A stretch of 64,000 bases of DNA from Rhabditoides inermis (lineage: Eukaryota > Nematoda > Chromadorea > Rhabditida > Rhabditidae), in NCBI GenBank assembly GCA_963966185.1, contig CAWZYM010000327.1, positions 178,501 through 242,500 of the forward strand, given 5' to 3'. The position numbers and the translations under genes are program-made. Of the stretch, positions 24,633-37,069 are shown in pieces. The notes beneath the pieces are model-generated. The model worked only from the letters and a program-made list of their open reading frames with translations. It searched no databases and was not told the DNA's origin. Every line of letters begins with the position of its first letter. Positions within the stretch are counted from its first letter, which is position 1.

Positions 24633-25344
24633 TACTGCCTAAACCAGTCGATACTCGAAACATATCTTCATGAATGCAAGTTTTGCAAAAAAAAATCTCT
24701 TGCGGGATTCGAACTCGGGTCGCTAACTCGAGACATCTACAATGCTATCCACTCGACCAGCATGTCACATTGGGCCAATGAACATTGCGCAAAGATCCTC
24801 TCGCTCACTCGTTGTCTTCGCCTTTGCCATTGAAGACTAATTGAGTGTGAAAGTTCTCTTTCAAACAGCGGTATGTCACGTACGGAGCATCATATACACT
24901 TCAAACGTTCAGAATACTTCTATGACACCTTGTTAGTTCCTGATTCACCTCAAACGGCAGATATGAGTAATTGGAAATTCTGTAATACTGAGCTGAAGAT
25001 CGAAAAATAGGTGGGCGATTTGGTGAAAGAGAGAGAGGCGGAAGACAGACAGATGTTGTGGCTACGAGAGTGAGAGAAAGGCCGTGTGCTTTCGACTGTC
25101 GACAATGTTGTTGAATACATGAATACTGCTCAAACCAGTCGATACTCAATACATAACGTCATGAATGCAAGTTTTGCAAAAAATAAAATATCTTGCGGGA
25201 TTCGAACTCGGGTCGTTAACTCGAGACATCTACAATGCTATCCACTCGACCAGCATGTCATATTGGTCAAGTGACCATTGCGCGAAGATCCTCTTGCTCA
25301 CTCGTTGTTTTCGGCTTTGTCATTAAAAACTAATTGAGTGTGAA
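24633..25344. repeat. Satellite fragment between insertions (about 1.4 units)
   Basis: The unit interrupted by the retrotransposon resumes here at TACTGCCTAAACC and continues into one more complete unit. That unit is then broken by the foldback element. B boxes are present, one reading GAACTCGGG instead of GAACCCGGG. Confidence 0.9.
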
Positions 25345-25644
25345 TTATCTTTTAAAAGGACTTCCGTAAGAGAAGAGTTTGTGTTACTCAACGTAATGCA
25401 ACAAAAGCTCATGCATTTTATCAATCGAAATAGTAAACAAACCTGCTCTTTCTGCAATAAAAACTAATGCGAGCAAATGTTGTATGTCGGGAGATTGATT
25501 TCGGTATCCGATCGATTATATATAACTTGTTGAACTATTGGAGCAGGTTTGTGTACTATTTCGATTGATAAAATGCATGAGCTTTTGTTGCATTACGTTG
25601 AGTAACACAAACTCTTCTCTTACGGAAGTCCTTTTAAAAGATAA
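25345..25644. mobile_element. 300-bp foldback element with 104-bp inverted arms
   Basis: The left arm (25345-25448) and right arm (25541-25644) are inverted copies over 104 bp with one visible mismatch (TAGTAAACAAA against TAGTACACAAA). They enclose a 92-bp spacer. The termini are TTATCTTTTAAAAGG and its complement. TGAA occurs directly on each side (25341-25344 and 25645-25648), a 4-bp target duplication. The element has no coding capacity. Its arms are long enough to form a stable hairpin in single-stranded DNA or RNA. The superfamily is unknown. Confidence 0.85.
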
Positions 25645-25653
25645 TGAATGTAC

Positions 25654-26277
25654 TTTTATTGGATTTCATATAAATCTACCTACATTAACATGAACCACAA
25701 AACATTTTTTTTGAAAGAAATCCAACAGTTCACCCACCTTGTTGAGTCCAAAATTGTATAAAATTTGCAAAAAAAGAGTTTAGGTAATGCTGATGGGAAA
25801 ATTTACAATTCCAATGTCATTTCTATGTAAAAGCATATATTACAAAAGGGTTTGCCACCAGCCGGAACCGAACTCGAGCCATGTGTCTCAACGGGCGCAA
25901 TCGCTAACCACAACACTACTGTGCGCACGGCAGAGCACGCGATCTAAACGATATCAGTGCAATCCACAGGCAGTGCGGATTGTGCACCTCCTGTCTGCTG
26001 GGGGCAGCCGGTGCGCGCCACCCCCCCCCCCCTAGAAAACGATCCGTACACGGGGGATTGCCTGCCCCTCAGGGGGCGCGCGCGCATATCTCGCTTCCTA
26101 CAACAGCTAGCGTTACCAAAATCGAAACTTAACCATTTTCTAACATTCTGATAACATCTATCAGCATCACATTGTTCTCGCAAAGATTTTAAGGGACCTT
26201 TTGTTCAGTCGCCTTTTGCCGATTCTAGCGCGCGACTAGGGTTAACACAAACCAACCAGCGCTGCCGCGCTGGTTGT
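25654..26277 (-). mobile_element. SINE-like element, 624 bp, with 7-bp target duplication
   Basis: This block is flanked by AATGTAC at 25647-25653 and 26278-26284, a direct target duplication within the satellite motif GAATGTACAGTTC. Read on the minus strand, it begins with a GC-rich hairpin (AACCAGCGC and GCGCTGGTT around a TGCC-type loop) and ends CCAATAAAA, a retroposon-like A-rich tail. A tRNA-like segment lies inside, with a B-box-like AGTTCGGTTCC (complement 25864-25874) and an A-box-like TAGTGTTGTGG (complement 25908-25918), each off consensus by one or two bases. A C-run lies near 26020. The internal, not terminal, position of the tRNA-like part is unusual for a SINE, so a composite or other retroposon is possible. 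Confidence 0.65.
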
Positions 26278-29200
26278 AATGTACAGTTCTTTTTCAAACA
26301 GCGGTATGTCACGTACGGAGCATCATATACACTTCAAACGTTTAGAATACTTTTATGACACCTTGTTCGTTCCTGATTCACCTCAAACGGCAGATATGAG
26401 TAATTGGAAATTCTGTAAAACTGAGCTGAAGATCGAAAAATAGGTGGGCGAATTGGTAAAAGAAAGAGAGGCGGAAGACAGACAGAGATTGTGGCTACGA
26501 GAGTGAGAGAAAGGCAGTGTGCTTTCGACTGTCGACAATGTTGTTGAATACATGAATACTGCCTAAACCAGTCGATACTCGAAACATATCTTCATGAATG
26601 CAAGTTTTGCAAAAAATAAAATCTCTTGCGGGATTCGAACCCGGGTCGCTATCTCAAGACATCTTAAATGCTATCCACTCGACCAGCATGTCACATTGGG
26701 CCAATGAACATTGCGCAAAGATCCTCTCGCTCACTCGTTGTCTTCGCCTTTGCCATTGAAGACTAATTGAGTGTGAAAGTTCTCTTTCAAACAGCGGTAT
26801 GTCACGTACGGAGCATCATATACACTTCAAACGTTCAGAATACTTTTATGACACCTTGTTCGTTCCTGATTCACCTCAAACGGCAGATATGAGTAATTGG
26901 AAATTCTGTAAAACTGAGCTGAAGATCGAAAAATAGGTGGGCGAATTGGTAAAAGAAAGAGAGGCGGAAGACAGACAGAGATTGTGGCTACGAGAGTGAA
27001 AGAAAGGCAGTGTGCTTTCGACTGTCGACAATGTTGTTGAATACATGAATACTGCCTAAACCAGTCGATACTCGAAACATATCTTCATGAATGCAAGTTT
27101 TGCAAAAAAAAATCTCTTGCGGGATTCGAACTCGGGTCGTTAACTCGAGACATCTACAATGCTATCCACTCGACCAGCTTGTCATATCGGTCAAATGACC
27201 ATTGCGCGAAGATCCTCTTGCTCACTCGTTGTTTTCGGCTTTGTCATTAAAAACTAATTGAGTGTGAATGTACAGTTCTTTTTCAAACAGCGGTATGTCA
27301 CGTACGGAGCATCATATACACTTCAAACGTTTAGAATACTTTTATGACACCTTGTTCGTTCCTGATTCACCTCGAACGCAGATATGAGTAATTGGAAATT
27401 CTGTAATACTGAACTGAAGATCGAAAAATAGGTGAGCGATTTGGTAGATGGAAGAGAGGCGGAAGACAGACAGCGGTTGTGGTTACGAGAGTGAGAGAAA
27501 GGCAGTGTGCTTTCGACTGTCGACAATGTTGTTGAACACATGAATACTGCTTCAACCAATCGAAAATAAACACGGATTGTCATGAATGTGAGTTTTGCAA
27601 AAAAAAAATCTCTTGCGGGATTCGAACTCGGGTCGCTAACTCGAGACATCTACAATGCTATCCACTCGACCAGCATGTCACATTGGTCCAATGACCATTG
27701 CGCGAAGATCCTCTTGCTCACTCGTTGTCTTCGCCTTTGCCAATGAAGACTAATTGAGTGTGAATGTACAATTCTTTTTCAAACAGCGTATGTCACGTAC
27801 GGAGCATCATATACACTTCAAACGTTCAGAATACTTTTATGACACCTTGTTCGTTCCTGATTCACCTCAAACGGCAGATATGAGTGATTGGAAATTCAGT
27901 AAAACTGAGCTGAAGATCGAAAAATAGGTGGGCGAATTGGTAGAAGAAAGAGAGGCGGAAGATAGACAGAGGTTGTGGCTACGAGAGTGAGAGAAAGGCA
28001 GTGTGCTTTCGACTGTCAACAATGTTGTTGAACACATGAATACTGCTTCAACCAATCGATAATAAATACAGATTGTCATGATTGTGAGTTTTGCAAAAAA
28101 AAACTCTTGCGGGATTCGAACTCGGGTCGCTAACTCGAGACATCTACAATGCTATCCACTCGACCAGCAAGTCACATTGGACCAATGACCATTGCGCGAA
28201 GATCCTCTTGCTCACTCGTCGTCTTCGCCTTTGCCATTGAAAACTAATTGAGTGTGAATGTACAATTTTTTTTCAAACAGCGTATGTCACGTACGGAGCA
28301 TCATGTACACTTCAAACGTTCAAAATACTTTTATGACACCTTGTTCATTCCTGATTCACCTCAAACGGCAGATATGAGTAATTGAAAGCTCTGTAATACT
28401 GAACTGAAGATCGAAAAATAGGTGAGCGATTTGGTAGATGTAAGAGAGGCGGAAGACAGACAGAGGTTGTGGCTACGAGAATGAGAGAAAGGCAGTGTGC
28501 TTTCGACTGTCGACAATGTTGTTGAATACATGAATACTGCTTCAACCAATCGGTACTCAAAACAAATGGTCATGAATGTGAATTTTGCAAAAAATAAAAT
28601 CTCTTGCGGGATTCGAACTCGGGTCGTTAACTCGAGACATCTACAATGCTATCCACTCGACAAGCATGTCATATTGGTCAAATGACCATTGCGCGAAGAT
28701 CCTCTTGCTCACTCGTTGTTTTCGGCTTTGTCATTAAAAACTAATTGAGTGTGAATGTACAGTTCTTTTTCAAACAGCGGTATGTCACGTACGGAGCATC
28801 ATATACACTTCAAACGTTCAGAATACTTTTATGACACCTTGTTCGTTCCTGATTCACCTCAAACGCAGATATGAGTAATTGGAAATTCTGTAATACTGAA
28901 CTGAAGATCGAAAAGTAGGTGAGCGATTTGGTAGATGGAAGAGAGGCGGAAGACAGACAGCGGTTGTGGCTACGAGAGTGAGAGAAAGGCAGTGTGCTTT
29001 CGACTGTCGACAATGTTGTTGAACACATGAATACTGCTTCAACCAATCGATAATAAATACAGATTGTCATGAATGTGAGTTTTGCAAAAAAAATCTCTTG
29101 CGGGATTCGAACTCGGGTCGCTAACTTGAGACATCTACAATGCTATCCACTCGACCAGCATGTCACATTGGTCCAATGACCATTGCGCGAAGATCCTCTT

Positions 29201-30840
29201 GCTCACTCGTTGTCTTCGCCTTTGTCATTGAAGTCTAATCGAGTGCGAATGTACAGTTCTTTTTCAAACAGCGTATGTCACGTACGGAGCATCATATACA
29301 CTTCAAACGTTCAGAATACTTTTATGACTGACACCTTGTTCGTTCCTGATTCACCTCAAACGGCAGATATGAGTAATTGGAAACTTTGTAATACTGAGCT
29401 GAAGATCGAAAAATAGGTGGGCGATTTGGTAGATGGAAGAGAGGCGGAAGACAGACAGATGTTGTGGCTACGAGAGTGAGAGAAAGGCAGTGTGCTTTCG
29501 ACTGTCGACAATGTTGTTGAACACATGAATACTGCTTCAACCAATCGATAATTAATACAAATCGTCATGAATGTGAATTTTTGCAAAAAAATTCTTGCAG
29601 GATCCGAACCCGGGTCGCTACCTCGAGACCTCTACAATGCTATCCACTCGGTCAGCATGTCACGTTGGTCCAATGACCATTGCGCGAAGATCCTCTTGCT
29701 CATTCGTTGTCTTCGCCTTTGCCATTAAAGACTAATTGAGTGTGAATGTACAATTCTTTTTCAAACAACGTATGTCACGTACGGAGCATCATATACAATT
29801 CAAACGTTCAGAATACTTTTATGACACCTTGTTCGTTCCTGATTCACCTCAAACGGCAGACATGAGTAATTGGGAATTCTGTAAAACTGAGCTGAAGATC
29901 GAAAAATAGGTGGGCGATTTGGTAGATGGAAGAGAGGCGGAAGACAGACAGAGGTTGTGGCTACGAGAGTGAGAGAAAGGCAGTGTGCTTTCGACTGTCG
30001 ACGATGTTGTTGAACACATGAAAACTGCTTCAACCAATCGATAATCAATACAGATTGTCATGAATGTGATTTTGCAAAAAAAATCTCTTGCGGGATTCGA
30101 ACCCGGGTCGCTATCTCGAGATATCTACAATGCCATCCACTCGACCAGCATGTCATATTGGGCCAATGACCATTGCGCGAAGATCCTCTCGCTCACTCGT
30201 TGTCTTCGCCTTTGTCATTGAAGTCTAATTGAGTGTGAAAGTTCTCTTTCAAACAGCGGTATGTCACGTACGGAGCATCATATAAACTTTAAACGTTCAG
30301 AGTACTTTTATGACACCTTAGTCGTTCCTGATTCACCTCAAACGGCAGATATGAGTAAATGAAAAGTCTGTAATACTGAGCTGAAGATCGAAAAATAGGT
30401 GAGCGATTTGGTAGATGGAAGAGAGGCGGAAGAAAGACAGCGGTTGGTGGCTACGAGAGTGAGAGAAAGGCAGTGTGCTTTCGACTGTCGACAATGTTGT
30501 TGAACACATCCACATGAATACTGCTTCAACCATTCGATAATCAATACAGATCGTCTTGAATGTGATTTTGCAAAAAAAATCTCTTGCGGGATTCGAACTC
30601 GGGTCGCTACCTCGAGACATCTACAATGCTATCCACTCGACCAGCATGTCACGTTGGTCCAATGACCATTGCGCGAAGATCCTCTCGCTCTTTCGTTGTC
30701 TTCGCCGTTGCCATTGAAGACTAATTGAGTGTGAAAGTTCTCTTTCAAACAGCGGTATGTCACGTACGGAGCATCATATAAACTTTAAACGTTCAGAGTA
30801 CTTTTATGACACCTTAGTCGTTCCTGATTCACCTCAAACG

Positions 30841-31040
30841 GCAGATATGAGTAATTGAAAAGACAATGTTGTTGAACACATCCACATGAATACTGCTTCA
30901 ACCAATCGATAATCAATACAGATCGTCTTGAATGTGATTTTGCAAAAAAAAAAAAACTCTTGCGGGATTCGAACCCGGGTCGCTAACTCGAGACATCTAC
31001 AATGCTATCCACTCGACCAGCAAGACCAGCATGTCATATT
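30841..31040. other. Rearranged satellite unit: internal deletion and small duplication
   Basis: After GAGTAATTGAAAAG the unit jumps to ACAATGTTGTTGAACAC, losing roughly 135 bp of the central block. A few hundred bases on, GACCAGCAA is followed by a second GACCAGCAT, a 9-bp tandem duplication within the A-box region. Both are array-internal rearrangements. Confidence 0.7.
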
Positions 31041-31079
31041 GGTCAAATGACCATTGCGCGAAGATCCTCTCGCTCACTC

Positions 31080-33545
31080 GTTGTCTTCGCCTTTGCCATT
31101 GAAGACTAATTGAGTGTGAAAGTTCTCTTTCAAACAGCGGTATGTCACGTACGGAGCATCATATAAACTTTAAACGTTCAGAATACTTTTATGACACCTT
31201 GTTCGTTCCTGATTCACCTCAAACGGCAGATATGAGTAATTGAAAAGTCTGTAATACTGAGCTAAAGATCGAAAAATAGGTGAGCGATTCGGTAGAAGAA
31301 AGAGAGGCGGAAGACAGACAGAGGTTGTGGCTACGAGAGTGAGAGAAAGGCAGTGTGCTTTCGACTGTCGACAATGTTGTTGAACACATGAATACTGCTT
31401 CAACCATTCGATAATCAATACAGATCGTCATAAATGTGTTTTGCAAAAAAAAATCTCTTGCGGGATTCGAACCCGGGTCGCTAAATCGAGACATCTAAAA
31501 TGCTATCCACTCGACCAGCATGTCACATTGGTCCAATGACCATTGCGCGAAGATCCTCTCGCTCTTTCGTTGTCTTCGCCTTTGCCATTGAAGACTGATT
31601 GAGTGTGAAAGTTCTCTTTCAAACAGCGGTATGTCACGTACGGAGCATCATATAAACTTCAAACGTTCAGAATACTTTTATGACACCTTGTTCGTTTCTG
31701 ATTCACCTCAAACGGCAGATATGAGTAATTGGAAATTCTGTAATACTGAGCTGAAGATCGAAAAATAGGTGGGCGATTTGGTAGAAGAAAGAGAGGCGGA
31801 AGACAGACAGATGTTGTGGCTACGAGAGTGAGAGAAAGGCAGTGTGCTTTCGACTGTCGACAATGTTGTTGAACACATGAATACTGCTTCAACCAATCGA
31901 TAATCAATACAGATCGTCTTGAATGTGATTTTGCAAAAAAAAATCTCTTGCGGGATTCGAACTCGGGTCGCTACCTCGAGACATCTACAATGCTATCCAC
32001 TCGACCAGCATGTCACGTTGGTCCAATGACCATTGCGCGAAGATCCTCTCGCTCTTTCGTTGTCTTCGCCTTTGCCATTGAAGACTGATTGAGTGTGAAA
32101 GTTCTCTTTCAAACAGCGGTATGTCACGTACGGAGCATCATACAAACTTTAAACGTTCAGAGTACTTTTATGACACCTTAGTCGTTCCTGATTCACCTCA
32201 AACGGCAGATATGAGTAATTGAAAAGTCTGTAATACTGAGCTAAAGATCGAAAAATAGGTGAGCGATTCGGTAGAAGAAAGAGAGGCGGAAGACAGACAG
32301 AGGTTGTGGCTACGAGAGTGAGAGAAAGGCAGTGTGCTTTCGACTGTCGACAATGTTGTTGAACACATGAATACTGCTTCAACCATTCGATAATCAATAC
32401 AGATCGTCATAAATGTGTTTTGCAAAAAAAAATCTCTTGCGGGATTCGAACCCGGGTCGCTAAATCGAGACATCTAAAATGCTATCCACTCGACCAGCAT
32501 GTCACATTGGTCCAATGACCATTGCGCGAAGATCCTCTCGCTCTTTCGTTGTCTTCGCCTTTGCCATTGAAGACTGATTGAGTGTGAAAGTTCTCTTTCA
32601 AACAGCGGTATGTCACGTACGGAGCATCATATAAACTTCAAACGTTCAGAATACTTTTATGACACCTTGTTCGTTTCTGATTCACCTCAAACGGCAGATA
32701 TGAGTAATTGGAAATTCTGTAATACTGAGCTGAAGATCGAAAAATAGGTGGGCGATTTGGTAGAAGAAAGAGAGGCGGAAGACAGACAGATGTTGTGGCT
32801 ACGAGAGTGAGAGAAAGGCAGTGTGCTTTCGACTGTCGACAATGTTGTTGAACACATGAATACTGCTTCAACCAATCGATAATCAATACAGATCGTCTTG
32901 AATGTGATTTTGCAAAAAAAAATCTCTTGCGGGATTCGAACTCGGGTCGCTACCTCGAGACATCTACAATGCTATCCACTCGACCAGCATGTCACGTTGG
33001 TCCAATGACCATTGCGCGAAGATCCTCTCGCTCTTTCGTTGTCTTCGCCTTTGCCATTGAAGACTGATTGAGTGTGAAAGTTCTCTTTCAAACAGCGGTA
33101 TGTCACGTACGGAGCATCATACAAACTTTAAACGTTCAGAGTACTTTTATGACACCTTAGTCGTTCCTGATTCACCTCAAACGGCAGATATGAGTAATTG
33201 AAAAGTCTGTAATACTGAGCTGAAGATCGAAAAATAGGTGAGCGATTCGGTAGAAGAAAGAGAGGCGGAAGACAGACAGAGGTTGTGGCTACGAGAGTGA
33301 GAGAAAGGCAGTGTGCTTTCGACTGTCGACAATGTTGTTGAACACATGAATACTGCTTCAACCATTCGATAATCAATACAGATCGTCTTGAATGTGATTT
33401 TGCAAAAAAAAATCTCTTGCGGGATTCGAACCCGGGTCGCTACCTCGAGACATCTACAATGCTATCCACTCGACCAGCATGTCACGTTGGTCCAATGACC
33501 ATTGCGCGAAGATCCTCTTGCTCACTCGTTGTCTTCGCCTTTGTC
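31080..33545. repeat. 979-bp dimeric higher-order repeat
   Basis: Equivalent points recur at 31170, 32149 and 33128, and at 31659 and 32638. Two alternating unit types therefore repeat every 979 bp. The alternating types are told apart by CGTCATAAATGTG against CGTCTTGAATGTG and by GAACCCGGG against GAACTCGGG. Confidence 0.85.
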
Positions 33546-33559
33546 ATTGAAGTCTAATC

Positions 33560-36540
33560 GAGTGCGAATGTACAGTTCTTTTTCAAACAGCGGTATGTCA
33601 CGTACGGAGCATCATATACACTTCAAACGTTCAGAATACTTTTATGACACCTTGTTCGTTCCTGATTCACCTCAAACGGCAGACATGAGTAATTGGGAAT
33701 TCTGTAAAACTGAGCTGAAGATCGAAAAATAGGTGGGCGATTTGGTAGAAGAAAGAGAGGCGGAAGACAGACAGATGTTGTGGCTACGAGAGTGAGAGAA
33801 ATGCAGTGTGCTTTCGACTGTCGACAATGTTGTTGAACACATGAATACTGCTTCAACCAATCGATAATCAATACAAATCGTCATGAATGTGAGTTTTGCA
33901 AAAAAATTCTTGCAGGATCCGAACCCGGGTCGCTACCTCGAGACCTCTACAATGCTATCCACTCGACCAGCATGTCACGTTGGTCCAATGACCATTGCGC
34001 GAAGATCCTCTTGCTCACTCGCTGTCTTCGCCTTTGCCATTAAAGACTAATTGAGTGTGAATGTACAATTCTTTTTCAAACAGCGTATGTCCCGTACGGA
34101 GCATCATATACACTTCAAACGTTCAGAATACTTTTATGACACCTTGTTCGTTCCTGATTCACCTCAAACGGCAGATATGAGTAATTGGAAATTCTGTAAA
34201 ACTGAGCTGAAGATCGAAAAATAGGTGGGCGAATTGGTAGAAGAAAGAGAGGCGGAAGACAGACAGAGGTTGTGGCTACGCGAGTGAGAGAAAGGCAGTG
34301 TGCTTTCGACTGTCGACAATGTTGTTGAAAACATGAATACTGCTTTTTAACCAATCGGTACTCAAAACAGATCGTCATGAATGTGAGTTTTGCAACAAAA
34401 AAAATCTCTCGCGGGATTCGAACCCGGGACGCTAAATCGAGACATCTACAATGCTATCCACTCGACCAGCATGTCACATTGGTCCAATGACAATTGCGCG
34501 AAGATCCTCTTGCTCACTCGTTGTCTTCGCCTTTGCCATTAAAGACTAATTGAGTGTGAATGTACAATTCTTTTTCGAACAGCGTATGTCACGTACGGAG
34601 CATCATATACACTTCAAACGTTCAGAATATTTTTATGACACCTTGTTCGTTCCTGATTCACCTCAAACGGCAGATATGAGTAATTGGAAATTCTGTAATA
34701 CTGAGCTGAAGATCGAAACATAGGTGGGCGATTTGGTAGAAGAAAGAGAGGCGGAAGACAGACAGAGGTTGTGGCTACGAGAGTGAGAGAAAGGCAGTGT
34801 GCTTTCGACTGTCGACAATGTTGTTGAACACATGAATACTGCTTCAACCAATCGATAATCAATACAGATTGTCATGAATGTGATTTTGCAAAAAAAATCT
34901 CTTGCGGGATTCGAACCCGGGTCGCTATCTCGAGATATCTACAATGCCATCTACTCGACCAGCATGTCATATTGGGCCAATGACCATTGCGCGAAGATCC
35001 TCTCGCTCACTCGTTGTCTTCGCCTTTGTCATTGAAGTCTAATTGAGTGTGAAAGTTCTCTTTCAAACAGCGGTATGTCACGTACGGAGCATCATATAAA
35101 CTTTAAACGTTCAGAGTACTTTTATGACACCTTATTCGTTCCTGATTCACCTCAAACGGCAGATATGAGTAAATGAAAAGTCTGTAATACTGAGCTGAAG
35201 ATCGAAAAATAGGTGAGCGATTTGGTAGATGGAAGAGAGGCGGAAGACAGACAGCGGTTGGTGGCTACGAGAGTGAGAGAAAGGCAGTGTGCTTTCGACT
35301 GTCGACAATGTTGTTGAACACATCCACATGAATACTGCTTCAACCATTCGATAATCAATACAGATCGTCTTGAATGTGATTTTGCAAAAAAAAAATCTCT
35401 TGCGGGATTCGAACCCGGGTCGCTACCTCGAGACATCTACAATGCTATCCACTCGACCAGCATGTCACGTTGGTCCAATGACCATTGCGCGAAGATCCTC
35501 TTGCTCACTCGTTGTCTTCGCCTTTGTCATTGAAGTCTAATCGAGTGCGAATGTACAGTTCTTTTTCAAACAGCGGTATGTCACGTACGGAGCATCATAT
35601 ACACTTCAAACGTTCAGAATACTTTTATGACACCTTGTTCGTTCCTGATTCACCTCAAACGGCAGACATGAGTAATTGGGAATTCTGTAAAACTGAGCTG
35701 AAGATCGAAAAATAGGTGGGCGATTTGGTAGAAGAAAGAGAGGCGGAAGACAGACAGATGTTGTGGCTACGAGAGTGAGAGAAATGCAGTGTGCTTTCGA
35801 CTGTCGACAATGTTGTTGAACACATGAATACTGCTTCAACCAATCGATAATCAATACAAATCGTCATGAATGTGAGTTTTGCAAAAAAATTCTTGCAGGA
35901 TCCGAACCCGGGTCGCTACCTCGAGACCTCTACAATGCTATCCACTCGACCAGCATGTCACGTTGGTCCAATGACCATTGCGCGAAGATCCTCTTGCTCA
36001 CTCGCTGTCTTCGCCTTTGCCATTAAAGACTAATTGAGTGTGAATGTACAATTCTTTTTCAAACAGCGTATGTCACGTACGGAGCATCATATACACTTCA
36101 AACGTTCAGAATACTTTTATGACACCTTGTTCGTTCCTGATTCACCTCAAACGGCAGATATGAGTAATTGGAAATTCTGTAAAACTGAGCTGAAGATCGA
36201 AAAATAGGTGGGCGAATTGGTAGAAGAAAGAGAGGCGGAAGACAGACAGAGGTTGTGGCTACGCGAGTGAGAGAAAGGCAGTGTGCTTTCGACTGTCGAC
36301 AATGTTGTTGAAAACATGAATACTGCTTTTTAACCAATCGGTACTCAAAACAGATCGTCATGAATGTGAGTTTTGCAACAAAAAAATCTCTCGCGGGATT
36401 CGAACCCGGGACGCTAAATCGAGACATCTACAATGCTATCCACTCGACCAGCATGTCACATTGGTCCAATGACCATTGCGCGAAGATCCTCTTGCTCACT
36501 CGTTGTCTTCGCCTTTGCCATTAAAGACTAATTGAGTATT
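33560..36540. repeat. 1983-bp (four-unit) higher-order repeat
   Basis: Points at 33623 and 35606, and at 34115 and 36098, are 1983 bp apart. They carry the same private variants (GCAAAAAAATTCTTGCAGG and GGGACGCTAAATCG). The block ends near a small TATTGAGT duplication at about 36535. Confidence 0.8.
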
Positions 36541-37069
36541 GAGTGTGAATGTACAATTCTTTTTCGAACAGCGTATGTCACGTACGGAGCATCATATACA
36601 CTTCAAACGTTCAGAATATTTTTATGACACCTTGTTCGTTCCTGATTCACCTCAAACGGCAGATATGAGTAATTGGAAATTCTGTAATACTGAGCTGAAG
36701 ATCGAAAAATAGGTGGGCGATTTGGTAGAAGAAAGAGAGGCGGAAGACAGACAGAGGTTGTGGCTACGAGAGTGAGAGAAAGGCAGTGTGCTTTCGACTG
36801 TCGACAATGTTGTTGAATACATGAATACTGCTTAAATTAGTCGATACTCAATACATATCGTCATGAATGCAAGTTTTGCAAAAAAATAAAATCTCTTGCG
36901 AGATTCGAACCCGGCTCGCTATCTCAAGACATCTAAAATGCTATCCACTCGACCAGCATGTCACATTGGTCCAATGACCATTGCGCGAAGATCCTTTTGC
37001 TCACTCGTTGTCTTCGCCTTTGCCATTGAAGACTAATTGAGTGTGAAAGTTCTCTTTCAAACAGCGGTA

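Noticed and set aside
26221..26277. Helitron 3' end (hairpin near a terminus)
   Set aside because: The hairpin is not followed by CTRR. A 7-bp target duplication is present, which Helitrons do not make.
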